Positions 33,982 to 43,973 are shown, numbered from the stretch's first letter. The stretch: 64,000 bases of DNA from Lachnospiraceae bacterium (GCA_004556565.1 SFGN01000004.1:62001-126000); one strand, 5' to 3'. Numbers and translations: made by a program. Notes: generated by a model not told the origin, from the sequence alone.

Positions 33982-35223
33982 ATGAAATTTAAAATGACAC
34001 CATTGGAGAAAAAATGGGTATTGTATGATGTGGGAAATTCGGCCTTTACGATGCTGGTAACTACAATTTTCCCGATTTATTTTAATTATCTGGCGGGGAA
34101 CGCAGGTATATCTGATGTCAATTATCTGGCATACTGGGGATATGCATCCTCAATCTGCACTCTGCTTGTGGCACTGATGGGACCTACGCTTGGAGCTGTG
34201 GCAGATACAAAAAATTTTAAGAAAAAAATATTCACAACTGTAATGTTGATCGGTGTGGCCGGCTGCGTAATACTGGGATTTTTGTCCTCCTGGATCTGGT
34301 TTCTGGGCGTGTTCGTAATCGCAAAAACAGGATATTCCGCCAGTCTTGTGTTTTATGATGCCATGCTGACCGATGTTACGGAGCCGGAGCGTATGGATAC
34401 CGTATCTTCCCAGGGATTTGCGTGGGGATATATCGGCAGCTGTATTCCATTTATCGCCAGCCTTGTAATTGTTCTGGGCGGCGGAAAAGTAGGGCTTTCC
34501 ATGCAGTCCTCAATGGTAATCGCCTTCATCATAACTGCTGCATGGTGGCTGGCATCCGCTATCCCGCTGCTTTGTTCATATAAGCAGAAACATTATGTGG
34601 AATCTGCCGGACATGTAGTACGTGACAGTTTTATACGTCTGGGACATACATTCCGTGACATTAAAAAGGAAAAACATATTTTCCTGTTTTTGTTGGCGTT
34701 TTTCTTTTATATCGATGGAGTTTACACTATTATTGATATGGCGACCGCATACGGGCAGGCACTGGGGCTTGACAGCACCGGACTTCTCCTGGCACTGCTT
34801 GTGACCCAGATCGTTGCATTTCCTGCAGTTTTGGTTATGAGCCGGATTTCCAAAAAGATCGGCTCCACGAATGTATTGACTATCTGTATTGTTGCTTACC
34901 TTGGAATCATACTTTTTGCATGTACTTTAGATAAACAGAGCGAATTCTGGTTTTTGGCAGTCATGGTCGGTCTGTTCCAGGGAACGGTGCAGGCACTGTC
35001 GCGTTCCTATTTTGGGAAAATTATCCCGGCGGAGAAATCGGGAGAATACTTTGGTCTCTATGACATTTGTGGTAAAGGCGCAGCTGTGCTTGGGACAACG
35101 CTGGTGTCTGTGATGACACAGCTGACAGCAAGGATGAATGTCGGTGTCGGAGCGATTTCCGTATTGTTCATAATCGGTTTCTTCCTTTTCAGAAAAGCGG
35201 TAAAACTAAATCCGGAAGTATAA
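33982..35223 (+). CDS. MFS transporter, UMF1/Atg22-like family
   Basis: 413-aa permease with about twelve membrane helices. The N-terminal KKWVLYDVGNSAFTMLVTT motif (YDxxNSAF) and DAMLTDVTEPERMDTVSSQGFAWGYIG, visible as SSQGFAWGYIGS, are typical of UMF1 proteins, which in fungi export amino acids from the vacuole. The substrate in bacteria is unknown. The start at 33982 follows TTGGAGGAATGAG. It probably shares a transcript with the PLC-like gene. Confidence 0.85.
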   Translation: MKFKMTPLEKKWVLYDVGNSAFTMLVTTIFPIYFNYLAGNAGISDVNYLAYWGYASSICTLLVALMGPTLGAVADTKNFKKKIFTTVMLIGVAGCVILGFLSSWIWFLGVFVIAKTGYSASLVFYDAMLTDVTEPERMDTVSSQGFAWGYIGSCIPFIASLVIVLGGGKVGLSMQSSMVIAFIITAAWWLASAIPLLCSYKQKHYVESAGHVVRDSFIRLGHTFRDIKKEKHIFLFLLAFFFYIDGVYTIIDMATAYGQALGLDSTGLLLALLVTQIVAFPAVLVMSRISKKIGSTNVLTICIVAYLGIILFACTLDKQSEFWFLAVMVGLFQGTVQALSRSYFGKIIPAEKSGEYFGLYDICGKGAAVLGTTLVSVMTQLTARMNVGVGAISVLFIIGFFLFRKAVKLNPEV

Positions 35224-35244
35224 ACCGTCAGTGAGAATAAAATG

Positions 35245-35274
35245 TTGACAATAAGTTGAAAAATCAAATATAAT
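35245..35274 (+). promoter_or_regulatory. Consensus promoter immediately before a terminator
   Basis: TTGACA (35245-35250), 18 bases, TATAAT (35269-35274). The predicted start near 35281 is only about 15 bases upstream of the hairpin at 35296, so this promoter would make a roughly 50-base RNA unless it reads through. Confidence 0.55.
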
Positions 35275-35295
35275 GCATAGGCAATAAGTGGAAAA

Positions 35296-35329
35296 CGGGG
35301 AATCCATCACGATGGGTTCTCCGCTTTTT
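35296..35329 (+). terminator. Terminator after UMF1 transporter
   Basis: CGGGGAATCCATC with GATGGGTTCTCCG (two G-U pairs), then CTTTTTG. Confidence 0.8.
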
Positions 35330-35502
35330 GGCAGAAAAACTGTATTTTGGCTGAGAAAAAACTAACCGGATCAGAAATTGTGAAAAAATCGTAAAATCGA
35401 CATGAAATTTACCAAATGAAAAAGAGAAGATGTTATAATGCAATGTAGTTGTTTTGAAAATGATTAAGACAAGTTACAGTAAGGCAGATGTGAGGAAAAA
35501 AT

Positions 35503-36207
35503 ATGTCGGAATTTGTACGTTTGGAAAATATTACAAAAATTTATAAAATGGGCGAAGTTGAGATCCGGGCGGCAGACGGTATTAATTTTGTGATTGAAAA
35601 AGGAGAATTTGTCGTGATCGTCGGCCCAAGCGGAGCCGGCAAGACAACAGTCCTGAATATTCTCGGAGGTATGGATACGGCCACCGGCGGCAGCATAACT
35701 GTGGATGGAGAGAATATTACGGGATATAATGAGCGGCAGCTTACCGCCTACAGAAGGAATGATATCGGCTTTGTGTTCCAGTTCTATAACCTGGTTCCGA
35801 ATCTGACTGCAAAAGAAAATGTGGAGCTGGCACTTCAGATCTGTAAAGATCCGCTGGACGCAAAGCAGGTGCTTGACGATGTGGGACTTGGCGATCGTCT
35901 GGATAATTTTCCGGCACAGTTATCCGGAGGGGAACAGCAGAGGGTGTCTATTGCCAGAGCACTTGCAAAGAATCCGAAGCTTCTTTTGTGTGATGAACCG
36001 ACAGGCGCTCTGGACTACAATACCGGCAAGGCAATTCTTAAGCTTTTGCAGGATATGTGCAGGAACAGAGGGATGACAGTCATCGTTATTACGCACAATT
36101 CGGCACTGGCGCCGATGGCAGACCGTCTGATTCGGATAAAGAATGGAAAAGTATCTTCGATGGAGAAAAATGAAAATCCGGTATCCATAGATGAAATTGA
36201 ATGGTAG
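35503..36207 (+). CDS. ABC transporter ATP-binding protein (MacB/LolD/BceA type)
   Basis: 234-aa ATPase. Walker A GPSGAGKTT, signature LSGGEQQR, Walker B LLLCDEPTGALDY, switch His ITHNSA. The Q-loop VFQFYNLVPNLTAKENVELA is typical of the family that works with FtsX-like mechanotransmission permeases. It is separated by 15 bases from the permease gene, so they form one unit. A TATAAT at about 35434 with a poor -35 may start this transcript. Confidence 0.92.
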   Translation: MSEFVRLENITKIYKMGEVEIRAADGINFVIEKGEFVVIVGPSGAGKTTVLNILGGMDTATGGSITVDGENITGYNERQLTAYRRNDIGFVFQFYNLVPNLTAKENVELALQICKDPLDAKQVLDDVGLGDRLDNFPAQLSGGEQQRVSIARALAKNPKLLLCDEPTGALDYNTGKAILKLLQDMCRNRGMTVIVITHNSALAPMADRLIRIKNGKVSSMEKNENPVSIDEIEW

Positions 36208-36222
36208 GTGGCAGGAGTGCAT

Positions 36223-39200
36223 ATGAAGAAAAAAGCACTGAGAAAAGATTTTTATATGGAAATCCGAAGAAGTCTGGGGCGATTCCTGTCCATTTTCTTT
36301 ATCGTGGCAATTGGCGTGGCATTTTTTGCAGGAATCCGTGCCACGGAACCGGACATGAGGCTTTCGGGGGATGAATATTTCGATGAAGCAAATCTGATGG
36401 ATATTCAGGTGATCAGCACGCTGGGGCTTACGGATGATGATGTGGAAGCACTGGAAGATGTGGAAGGAATAGAAAAGGTCGAAGCCGGTTATTCGACAGA
36501 TGTACTGTGTGCGAGAGGTGAGAATCAGGCTGTACTTCACCTGATGTCCATTCTCCCTTCCATGAATAAACTGACTGTGGAGGAAGGGCGGCTTCCAGAA
36601 AAATTCGATGAATGTGTAATGGATGCGGATTATGCGGCAAGTGAGGAATATAAAATCGGAGATACGATTACCGTAACATCGGGGACAGATGATGAAATTT
36701 CAGATACTCTGGTGACAGATACATTTACGATTGTCGGGACGGTCAGCAGTCCTTGCTATATTGCCTTTACGCGTGGAAGCACGACGATCGGAAACGGAAA
36801 GGTCTCCGGTTTTGTCGGCGTTATGGATGATGCATTTTCCATGGACGTGTATACAGAAATATATGCCACAGTTGAAGGTGCGAAGGAGCTGACTGCTTTT
36901 ACAAAGGAGTATGACAGTCGGCGGGACGAAGTTCTTGCTAATGTCGAAGCAATCCGTGAAGAACGGGAAATTGCACGGTATCAGCAAATTGTCGATGAAG
37001 CTGAGGAAGAACTTGATAAAGCAAGACAAGAGCTGGAAGACGGCAGACAGGAAGCACAGACTGAACTGGATGATGCCTGGCAGAAAATTACGGACGGACA
37101 GGTACAGATTGATGATGCAAAACAACAGATTTCCGATTCGAGGGCAGAGCTGGAGAATTCCAGGCTGCAGTTGATTAACGGACAGCAGGAGCTGGATCAG
37201 AACCGGGCGGCTGTGGAAGCCCAGAAGACAGAGCTGGAAGCAAAAGCACAGGAGCTGGCGGAATCAAGAGCCCAGTATGAAGCATTGGCGGCAAGCGGGA
37301 TGGCCGACGAGTCGACGCTTCAGACAATGGCTGCCCAGCTGGATCAGGCGGAGGCACAGATACAGGCGGCAAGGGTTCAGCTTAACGCTGCGGAAGCTCA
37401 GTTCACATCTGCACAGGCAGAGATTGACTCCGGCTGGACGCAGTTGTATGATGGGCAAAGTCAGCTTGATGAGGCAGAAGCAGAGCTTACTCAGAAGGAG
37501 CAGGAATTGGCAGATGCCCGTCAGGAATATGAAGACGGAAAAGCGGATGCGGAGAAAGAAATTGCAGATGCTGAGCAGGAAATCGCAGATGCTGAAGAAG
37601 ATATTAAAAGCATAAAACCTGCAGAATGGTATATCAATAATCGTGATGACCTGAATGAATATACCGGATATGGTGAGAATGCAGACCGTATGAAGTCAAT
37701 CGGGGAGGTGTTCCCGGTCATGTTCTTCCTTGTTGCGGCATTGATCAGTCTGACGACTATGACGAGAATGGTGGAAGAGCAGAGAACACAGATCGGCACA
37801 CTGAAGGCACTGGGCTACGGCAGAGGTTCTATTGCAGGAAAGTTCCTGGTTTATGCCACTCTTGCAACCATATTAGGAAGTGTTTTCGGAGTACTGTTCG
37901 GCGAAAAAATATTTCCGTATATTATTATTACTGCTTACGGAATTATGTATAAACATATGCATAATCTGGTGCTGTCTTATAATATATATTATGCCGTTGT
38001 GGCATCAGGTATTGCTCTGGCATGTACACTGCTGGCTACCTTGTTCTCATGTTATAAAGAATTACGGGAACAGTCGGCGCAGTTGATGCGGCCTCCCGCA
38101 CCGAAAAATGGAAAACGGGTATTCCTGGAGCGGATACCGTTTATTTGGAATCGTCTGAGTTTTACATGGAAATCAACCATCCGGAATCTGATCCGATATA
38201 AAAAACGATTCTTTATGACAATTGTCGGAATCAGCGGATGTATGGGGCTGCTTCTGACCGGCTTTGGGCTGGAAGACTCTATTTCCAACATCGGGGTGCT
38301 CCAGTATGAAGACCTTCAGAAATATGACGGAAATCTGATATTGGATACTGATGCAAAGGAAGAAGATAAAGAAGCTGCATATGATACGCTCACGGAGGAT
38401 TCCAGCGTGAAAATGACATGCCGTTCCCTGCTTCAGCAGGTTTCCATCGGAAACGGCGAAAAGAGTAAAGATGTGTATCTGAATGTTCCGGAGAAGACAG
38501 ACGGTTTTGAAAATTTTATTGTTCTCAGAGACCGTGTTTCACATGAAGAATATTTTCTGGATGATGAAGGTGCAGTCCTGACAGAAAAAATGGCAAAAGA
38601 GCTGGGTGTTAAGGCAGGGGATGCCATTTACATAAAAGATGCAGGCGGAGAAGGAAAGATTAAGATTACTGCCATCTGCGAAAACTATATGCATCATTAT
38701 CTCTATATGACAGAATCATCATATGAAAAAGTCTACGGAGAAAAACCGGATTACAATTCCGTTTATTATATAATGGAAGATGGGAAGGAATATATGACGG
38801 AAGATGTGGGTGAAGATGTACTTGCCGGAGAAGGTGCGTTGAGCGTAAGCTATACAGAAGGGGTTGCAGGGCAGATTCAGGATATGCTGTCAGCATTGGA
38901 TATTGTAATGGCTGTCCTGATTATTTCGGCGGGACTGCTTGCATTTGTTGTACTGTACAACCTGAATAATATCAATATTACGGAACGAAAACGGGAACTG
39001 GCAACTTTGAAGGTGCTTGGATTTTATCCTGCCGAGGTTTCGGAATATGTTTTTCGTGAAAATCTGCTCCTGACTGTGATAGGGGCGGCGGCGGGATGCT
39101 TCCTGGGGAAAATCCTGCATCAGTTCATTATCGTGACAGTTGAGATAGATTCGGCGATGTTCGGAAGAAATATTGATTTCAGCAGTTATGTATACAGCTT

Positions 39201-39297
39201 CCTGATCACGATAGGGTTTTCAATGTTCGTAAACTTTGTTATGCATTTTAAACTTAAGAAAATAGATATGGTGGAATCTTTAAAAAGTGTTGAATAA
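36223..39297 (+). CDS. FtsX-like ABC permease with long extracytoplasmic coiled coil
   Basis: 1024 aa. One N-terminal helix (LGRFLSIFFIVAIGVAFFAG), a large outside region, then at about residues 245-465 a coiled coil of heptads rich in E/Q/A/D (for example QELEDGRQEAQTELDDAW and DAEQEIADAEEDI). It is followed by two FtsX modules (about 495-630 and 905-1020), each with three membrane helices. This type does not transport in the usual way but transmits ATP-driven motion outward. The start at 36223 follows AGGAG; an in-frame GTG at 36208 touches the ATPase stop. A two-component system follows 215 bases downstream, suggesting envelope-stress or peptide response. Confidence 0.87.
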   Translation: MKKKALRKDFYMEIRRSLGRFLSIFFIVAIGVAFFAGIRATEPDMRLSGDEYFDEANLMDIQVISTLGLTDDDVEALEDVEGIEKVEAGYSTDVLCARGENQAVLHLMSILPSMNKLTVEEGRLPEKFDECVMDADYAASEEYKIGDTITVTSGTDDEISDTLVTDTFTIVGTVSSPCYIAFTRGSTTIGNGKVSGFVGVMDDAFSMDVYTEIYATVEGAKELTAFTKEYDSRRDEVLANVEAIREEREIARYQQIVDEAEEELDKARQELEDGRQEAQTELDDAWQKITDGQVQIDDAKQQISDSRAELENSRLQLINGQQELDQNRAAVEAQKTELEAKAQELAESRAQYEALAASGMADESTLQTMAAQLDQAEAQIQAARVQLNAAEAQFTSAQAEIDSGWTQLYDGQSQLDEAEAELTQKEQELADARQEYEDGKADAEKEIADAEQEIADAEEDIKSIKPAEWYINNRDDLNEYTGYGENADRMKSIGEVFPVMFFLVAALISLTTMTRMVEEQRTQIGTLKALGYGRGSIAGKFLVYATLATILGSVFGVLFGEKIFPYIIITAYGIMYKHMHNLVLSYNIYYAVVASGIALACTLLATLFSCYKELREQSAQLMRPPAPKNGKRVFLERIPFIWNRLSFTWKSTIRNLIRYKKRFFMTIVGISGCMGLLLTGFGLEDSISNIGVLQYEDLQKYDGNLILDTDAKEEDKEAAYDTLTEDSSVKMTCRSLLQQVSIGNGEKSKDVYLNVPEKTDGFENFIVLRDRVSHEEYFLDDEGAVLTEKMAKELGVKAGDAIYIKDAGGEGKIKITAICENYMHHYLYMTESSYEKVYGEKPDYNSVYYIMEDGKEYMTEDVGEDVLAGEGALSVSYTEGVAGQIQDMLSALDIVMAVLIISAGLLAFVVLYNLNNINITERKRELATLKVLGFYPAEVSEYVFRENLLLTVIGAAAGCFLGKILHQFIIVTVEIDSAMFGRNIDFSSYVYSFLITIGFSMFVNFVMHFKLKKIDMVESLKSVE

Positions 39298-39302
39298 TCC
39301 GG

Positions 39303-39332
39303 CACCCGCTTCTGTGAGGAGGCGGGTGTTTC
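39303..39332 (+). terminator. Weak terminator after permease gene
   Basis: CACCCGC/GCGGGTG stem with a loose inner pairing and TTTCC. The two-component genes after it probably have their own promoter. Confidence 0.5.
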
Positions 39333-39511
39333 CATCATTGGGAGTACAACTGCTCTTATGGAAAAGCATCCAAAATAAGCACGGGAAAAGGAATTATCTA
39401 ATTAGACCCGAGATTTCACAAAAGAAACATATATTTTTCATATAATACTGTTTAAAGATGTTAGGAAAATCAAAATATGCAGATATGCGGCCAAAAAAGG
39501 AGAAAAAAGTT

Positions 39512-40192
39512 ATGGAAAAGGCAAAAATCCTGGTTGTGGATGATGAAAGCAGAATGCGTAAACTGGTGAAAGACTTCCTTGTAAGAGAAGGATATTCGGT
39601 TCTGGAAGCTGCGGATGGTGTTGAGGCAATGGATTTATTTTACAGCGATAAAGAAATAGAACTGATCATTCTGGATGTGATGATGCCGAGAATGGATGGA
39701 TGGCAGGTATGCCGTGAAATCCGGGAACATTCAAAAGTACCTGTAATCATGCTGACGGCGCGTTCCGAAGAGCGGGATGAGCTGCAGGGGTTTGATCTGG
39801 GTGTGGATGAATACATTTCCAAACCGTTCAGCCCCAAAATACTTGTTGCACGTGTAGGTGCGATCCTGAGAAGGACAAGGGGCGGGGAAAAGGAAGACCT
39901 GATGCGTGCAGGCGGGATCGTAGTTGACAAAACGGCTCATCTTGTCAGGATTGATGACAAAAACGTGGAGTTGAGCTTTAAAGAATTTGAATTATTGTCG
40001 TACTTTATGGAAAATGAAGGAATTGCACTTTCGAGAGAGAAAATCCTGAATAATGTGTGGAATTATGATTATTTCGGAGATGCGCGGACAATCGACACTC
40101 ATGTAAAAAAGCTGAGGAGCAAACTTGGGGATAAAGGCGATTATATTAAGACCATCTGGGGGATGGGGTACAAATTTGAAGTAGACGAATGA
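39512..40192 (+). CDS. OmpR/PhoB-family response regulator
   Basis: 226-aa DNA-binding regulator. The receiver domain (1-120) has the acidic pocket VVDDE, phosphoacceptor Asp55 in ILDVMMPRMDG, the Thr in MLTARS and the Lys in SKPFSP. The C-terminal winged helix (130-226) has the typical ELSFKEFELLSYF and TIDTHVKKLRSKLG segments. The start at 39512 follows AAGGAG with 9-base spacing. Cognate kinase gene follows 13 bases later. Confidence 0.95.
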   Translation: MEKAKILVVDDESRMRKLVKDFLVREGYSVLEAADGVEAMDLFYSDKEIELIILDVMMPRMDGWQVCREIREHSKVPVIMLTARSEERDELQGFDLGVDEYISKPFSPKILVARVGAILRRTRGGEKEDLMRAGGIVVDKTAHLVRIDDKNVELSFKEFELLSYFMENEGIALSREKILNNVWNYDYFGDARTIDTHVKKLRSKLGDKGDYIKTIWGMGYKFEVDE

Positions 40193-40205
40193 GTGGGGCG
40201 GGATA

Positions 40206-41747
40206 ATGAAACATTTTATAAAAAACTCAATCAGGCATCAGCTTCTGGTGATGTTCCTGAGTTTAATCGTCCTGATATTGTTATTGATATTTATCATTAA
40301 TTCCAGTTTTCTGGAACAATATTATATTCTTCATAAGCAGACGCAGATGAAGGAGATGTATCAAATGATCGAAACTGCAGTGATGCAGGACGAAATCGGT
40401 ACTTCTGATATGCAGACACAGCTTCTTGGAAACAGCGAGAGGACGAATATATCGATTATTGTGCTTCGGGTGGAACAGGATCAGCAGGCAGAAGTAATCC
40501 TGTATACGGAACAGCAGGAAAGAGGGCCGTTGTTTACCAAGCTCTTCGGTTATCTGGCAGGCCCGAAACGCGGAACTCTGCTTTATCAGGAAGACAATTA
40601 TGCAATCTATAAATCCGGGGAACCGGGGACAAAAGGCGATTATCTTGAAATGTACGGGACGATTTCTGACAATATGCTTTTCTTTATGCAAAGTCCGCTG
40701 GAGAGTATCCGGGACAGTGCGGCGCTTGCAAATAATTTCCTGATTTATGTCGGAATCGCGGCGTTGATTCTGGGAAGCCTGTTTGTCTGGTTGTTCTCCA
40801 GAAAAATAACAGAGCCGATTCTGGAGCTCGCTACTTTGTCACGCAGGATGGCTGACCTGGATTTTGATGCAAGATATACCGGAAAAGAGGATGATGAAAT
40901 CGGAGTCCTGGGGCAGAGCTTTAATACAATGTCAGAAAAACTGGAAAAAACAATTTCCGAGCTCAAAGGTGCAAATATCCGGCTTCAGAAGGACATCGAA
41001 CAAAAGCAGAAGATGGAAGAGATGAGAAATGAGTTCCTGGGGAACGTATCTCATGAGCTTAAGACTCCGATTGCTTTGATCCAGGGCTATGCGGAAGGGT
41101 TAAAAGAAGTTGTCAATGATGACCCGGAAAGCAGAGAATTTTATTGCGATGTTATTATGGATGAAGCCGGTAAGATGAATCAGATGGTGAAAAATCTGCT
41201 TGTTCTGAATCAATTGGAATTCGGTTCAGACGAAGTATCAATGAACCGGTTTGATGTTGTAAAACTGATCCGGGGCGTCATTGCAAGCTGTGAGATCCTC
41301 ATCCGGCAGGCTGAAGCAGATGTAGATTTCATTGCCGATGAAACGGCATATGTGTGGGCAGACGAATTTAAAACGGAGCAGGTGATTCGAAATTACCTGA
41401 CCAATGCGATCCATCATGCGGCGGGGGAAAAGCGTATTGAAATCCGGGTGATTTCCCAGGAAAATACAGTAAGGATCAGTGTATTTAACACAGGGACACC
41501 GATACCGGATGAAGATATCGGCAAAATCTGGGACAAGTTTTACAAGGTGGACAAGGCACATACCCGGGAGTACGGCGGCAATGGAATCGGGCTTTCCATA
41601 GTAAAAGCAATTATGGAATCCTTCCATCAGAATTATGGTGTGCAGAACTATCAAAACGGTGTGGAATTCTGGTGCGAGCTGGACGCAAAAAGCATGGCGG
41701 CTCCGGCACTCTCAGCGGATGCGGAAGAAATACAGAATGAAATATAG
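40206..41747 (+). CDS. Sensor histidine kinase
   Basis: 513-aa membrane kinase. TM1 at about 12-34, an outside domain of roughly 145 residues, TM2 at about 178-198, HAMP (SRKITEPILELATLSRRM), HisKA with phosphoacceptor His283 in NVSHELKTP, and HATPase_c with N-box NYLTNAIHHA and G-box GNGIGLSIVK. It pairs with the preceding regulator. The extracellular domain is a generic four-helix/PAS-size sensor whose ligand cannot be inferred. The adjacent ABC/FtsX genes are the likely targets by analogy to BceRS-type modules. Confidence 0.94.
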   Translation: MKHFIKNSIRHQLLVMFLSLIVLILLLIFIINSSFLEQYYILHKQTQMKEMYQMIETAVMQDEIGTSDMQTQLLGNSERTNISIIVLRVEQDQQAEVILYTEQQERGPLFTKLFGYLAGPKRGTLLYQEDNYAIYKSGEPGTKGDYLEMYGTISDNMLFFMQSPLESIRDSAALANNFLIYVGIAALILGSLFVWLFSRKITEPILELATLSRRMADLDFDARYTGKEDDEIGVLGQSFNTMSEKLEKTISELKGANIRLQKDIEQKQKMEEMRNEFLGNVSHELKTPIALIQGYAEGLKEVVNDDPESREFYCDVIMDEAGKMNQMVKNLLVLNQLEFGSDEVSMNRFDVVKLIRGVIASCEILIRQAEADVDFIADETAYVWADEFKTEQVIRNYLTNAIHHAAGEKRIEIRVISQENTVRISVFNTGTPIPDEDIGKIWDKFYKVDKAHTREYGGNGIGLSIVKAIMESFHQNYGVQNYQNGVEFWCELDAKSMAAPALSADAEEIQNEI

Positions 41748-41757
41748 CAAAGAAAGT

Positions 41758-41790
41758 AAATCCGGGATGACAGTACATTCCGGATTTTCT
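41758..41790 (+). terminator. Terminator after histidine kinase gene
   Basis: AAATCCGG/CCGGATTT stem, 14-base loop, TTCTG tail. Confidence 0.75.
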
Positions 41791-41827
41791 GTCGGACATG
41801 TAACAGTTTCCTTCCCTGTGTACACTC

Positions 41828-41856
41828 TTGAAAAATGTGAAAGAATGAGATAGAAT
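41828..41856 (+). promoter_or_regulatory. Promoter of hisH-hisF-ung
   Basis: TTGAAA (41828-41833), 17 bases, TAGAAT (41851-41856), 55 bases before the hisH start. Confidence 0.65.
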
Positions 41857-41910
41857 CTTTTACATGGAAAAACAGCACGGTTACTATATAAGAATAAAGG
41901 AGAGCGCCAG

Positions 41911-42531
41911 ATGATAGCGATAATTGATTATGATGCCGGCAATATCAGGAGTGTGGAAAAAGCACTGCTCCTCCTGGGGCAGGGTGTGAAGATTTCCTCT
42001 GATGCAAGGGAAATCCTGGAGGCGGACAAGGTGATACTTCCGGGTGTCGGTGCATTTGGAGATGCAATGAGTAAACTGCATACACGCGGGTTGACAGATG
42101 TGATCCGGCAGACCGTGGAGAACGGAACGCCTTTCCTCGGCATCTGTCTTGGACTGCAGCTTTTGTTTGAACGAAGTGACGAAGCACCGGGAGTGGAAGG
42201 ACTCGGAATTCTGCCGGGAGAGATATTAAGGATTCCCCCACAGGAAAATCTGAAAATCCCTCACATGGGATGGAATTCCCTGCATCTTGAGAATAACGGA
42301 CGGTTATTTAAAGGCGTAACAGAGCAGGCATATGTCTATTTTGTTCATTCTTATTATTTGAAAGCGAAAGAAGAAGAGATAGTAAAGGCTTCGACGGAGT
42401 ATGGTGTACATATTCATGCATCTGTTGAAAAAGGAAATGTATTCGCATGCCAGTTCCATCCTGAAAAGAGCAGCGATGTCGGACTTCAGATCCTTCGGAA
42501 TTTTGTAGAACTGGGACAGGAGGTGCAGTGA
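41911..42531 (+). CDS. hisH: Imidazole glycerol phosphate synthase, glutaminase subunit
   Basis: Class I glutamine amidotransferase that supplies ammonia to HisF for imidazole ring closure in histidine synthesis. 206 aa. Nucleophile Cys is in LGICLGLQLL and the His-Glu pair in QFHPEKS. PGVGAFGDA and HMGWNSL are typical of HisH. The start follows AAAGGAGAG. The stop overlaps the hisF start (TGATG at 42529). Only hisH and hisF are here; other his genes must be elsewhere. Confidence 0.96.
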   Translation: MIAIIDYDAGNIRSVEKALLLLGQGVKISSDAREILEADKVILPGVGAFGDAMSKLHTRGLTDVIRQTVENGTPFLGICLGLQLLFERSDEAPGVEGLGILPGEILRIPPQENLKIPHMGWNSLHLENNGRLFKGVTEQAYVYFVHSYYLKAKEEEIVKASTEYGVHIHASVEKGNVFACQFHPEKSSDVGLQILRNFVELGQEVQ

Positions 42532-43292
42532 TGTTTACAAAAAGAATCATTCCCTGCCTGGATGTGAATGCAGGGCGTGTGGTAAAAGGAGTAAATTTTG
42601 TAGACCTGAAAGATGCCGGCGATCCTGTTGAGATTGCGAAGGCCTATGATAAAGCCGGTGCTGACGAGCTTGTATTTCTTGATATTACCGCATCTTCCGA
42701 TGACAGAAAAACGGTAGTCGATATGGTGCGTCAGGTGGCGGAATGTGTGTTTATTCCGTTTACGGTAGGCGGGGGAATCCGAACAGTAGAAGATTTCCGT
42801 ATGCTTCTCAGAGAAGGGGCAGACAAAATTTCTATTAATTCTTCTGCGATTAATACTCCGAACCTGATTTCCGATGCGGCTGAGAAGTTTGGAAGTCAGT
42901 GTGTTGTTGTGGCAATTGACGCAAAGCGGCGCTCAGACGGCAGCGGCTGGAATATTTATAAACACGGCGGACGTATCGATGTAGGGATTGACGCCGTCGA
43001 ATGGGCAGTGAAAGCTGAAAGGCTGGGAGCGGGCGAAATCCTGCTGACAAGTATGGACTGTGACGGGACAAAAGCGGGGTACGATCTGGAACTGACCCGT
43101 GCCATTGCAGAGAATGTGTCTATTCCGGTGATTGCTTCCGGAGGGGCAGGCACGCTTGAGCATTTCAGAGATGCACTGACAACGGGAAAAGCAGACGCTG
43201 CCCTTGCGGCATCGCTGTTTCATTATAAAGAACTGGAAATCAAAGAGGTAAAAGAGTATCTGCGGAAGGAAGGCGTTTCCGTGCGGCTGTAG
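42531..43292 (+). CDS. hisF: Imidazole glycerol phosphate synthase, cyclase subunit
   Basis: TIM-barrel cyclase that converts PRFAR plus ammonia to IGP and AICAR. 253 aa. Catalytic Asp residues are in IIPCLDV near the N-terminus and in VVAIDAKR; phosphate-binding loops appear as TVGGGIRT and IASGGAGTLEHF. The ATG at 42531 is used, after ACAGGAGGTG, in place of the in-frame GTG just before. It is translationally coupled to hisH. Confidence 0.96.
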   Translation: MFTKRIIPCLDVNAGRVVKGVNFVDLKDAGDPVEIAKAYDKAGADELVFLDITASSDDRKTVVDMVRQVAECVFIPFTVGGGIRTVEDFRMLLREGADKISINSSAINTPNLISDAAEKFGSQCVVVAIDAKRRSDGSGWNIYKHGGRIDVGIDAVEWAVKAERLGAGEILLTSMDCDGTKAGYDLELTRAIAENVSIPVIASGGAGTLEHFRDALTTGKADAALAASLFHYKELEIKEVKEYLRKEGVSVRL

Positions 43293-43304
43293 GAGTATGA
43301 AAAG

Positions 43305-43973
43305 ATGGCAGGAATTAATGGCGAATGGTACGAAGCATTAAAGGGTGAGTTTAAAAAAACTTATTATAAAAAATTATATCAAACGGTGAATGAGGAATAT
43401 CAAAGCAGACAGATATTTCCTCCGGCGGAGGATATTTTCAATGCCTTTCATCTGACACCGCTGAATCAGGTAAAAGTCGTGATTCTTGGGCAGGATCCGT
43501 ATCACAATGACGGGCAGGCACATGGGCTTTGTTTTTCTGTGAAGAAAGGCGTGGAAATCCCGCCTTCTCTGGTAAATATTTATCAGGAACTTCATGACGA
43601 CCTGGGCTGTACGATTCCCTCTCACGGATGTCTGACAAAATGGGCCGAGCAGGGAGTACTGATGCTGAATACGGTGCTGACTGTCCGGGCACATCAGGCA
43701 AATTCCCACCGTGGTATCGGATGGGAAGAATTTACGGATGCCGCGATACTGGCATTGAACAGCCAGGACCGTCCGATTGTATTTATCCTGTGGGGAACAC
43801 CGGCACAGAGAAAGGAGCGGATGCTCAATAATCCGAAACATCTGATTTTGAAAGCACCGCATCCGAGCCCGCTTTCCGCATACAGAGGATTTTTCGGAAG
43901 CAGGCCGTTCAGCCGGACAAATGATTTCCTGAAAGAGCACGGTGTGGAGCCGGTTGACTGGCAGATAGAATAA
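43305..43973 (+). CDS. ung: Uracil-DNA glycosylase, family 1
   Basis: Excises uracil from DNA to start base-excision repair. 222 aa. The water-activating Asp is in GQDPYHNDGQAHGL, the uracil Asn in MLNTVLTV and the minor-groove HPSPLS motif is intact. The start follows AGGAG with 9-base spacing, 12 bases after hisF, so it is in the same transcript although functionally unrelated to histidine synthesis. Confidence 0.97.
   Translation: MAGINGEWYEALKGEFKKTYYKKLYQTVNEEYQSRQIFPPAEDIFNAFHLTPLNQVKVVILGQDPYHNDGQAHGLCFSVKKGVEIPPSLVNIYQELHDDLGCTIPSHGCLTKWAEQGVLMLNTVLTVRAHQANSHRGIGWEEFTDAAILALNSQDRPIVFILWGTPAQRKERMLNNPKHLILKAPHPSPLSAYRGFFGSRPFSRTNDFLKEHGVEPVDWQIE

Noticed and set aside
37000..37615. 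Possible DNA repeats in the permease gene
   Set aside because: The apparent repeats follow from the heptad pattern of the encoded coiled coil and are not conserved at the DNA level.
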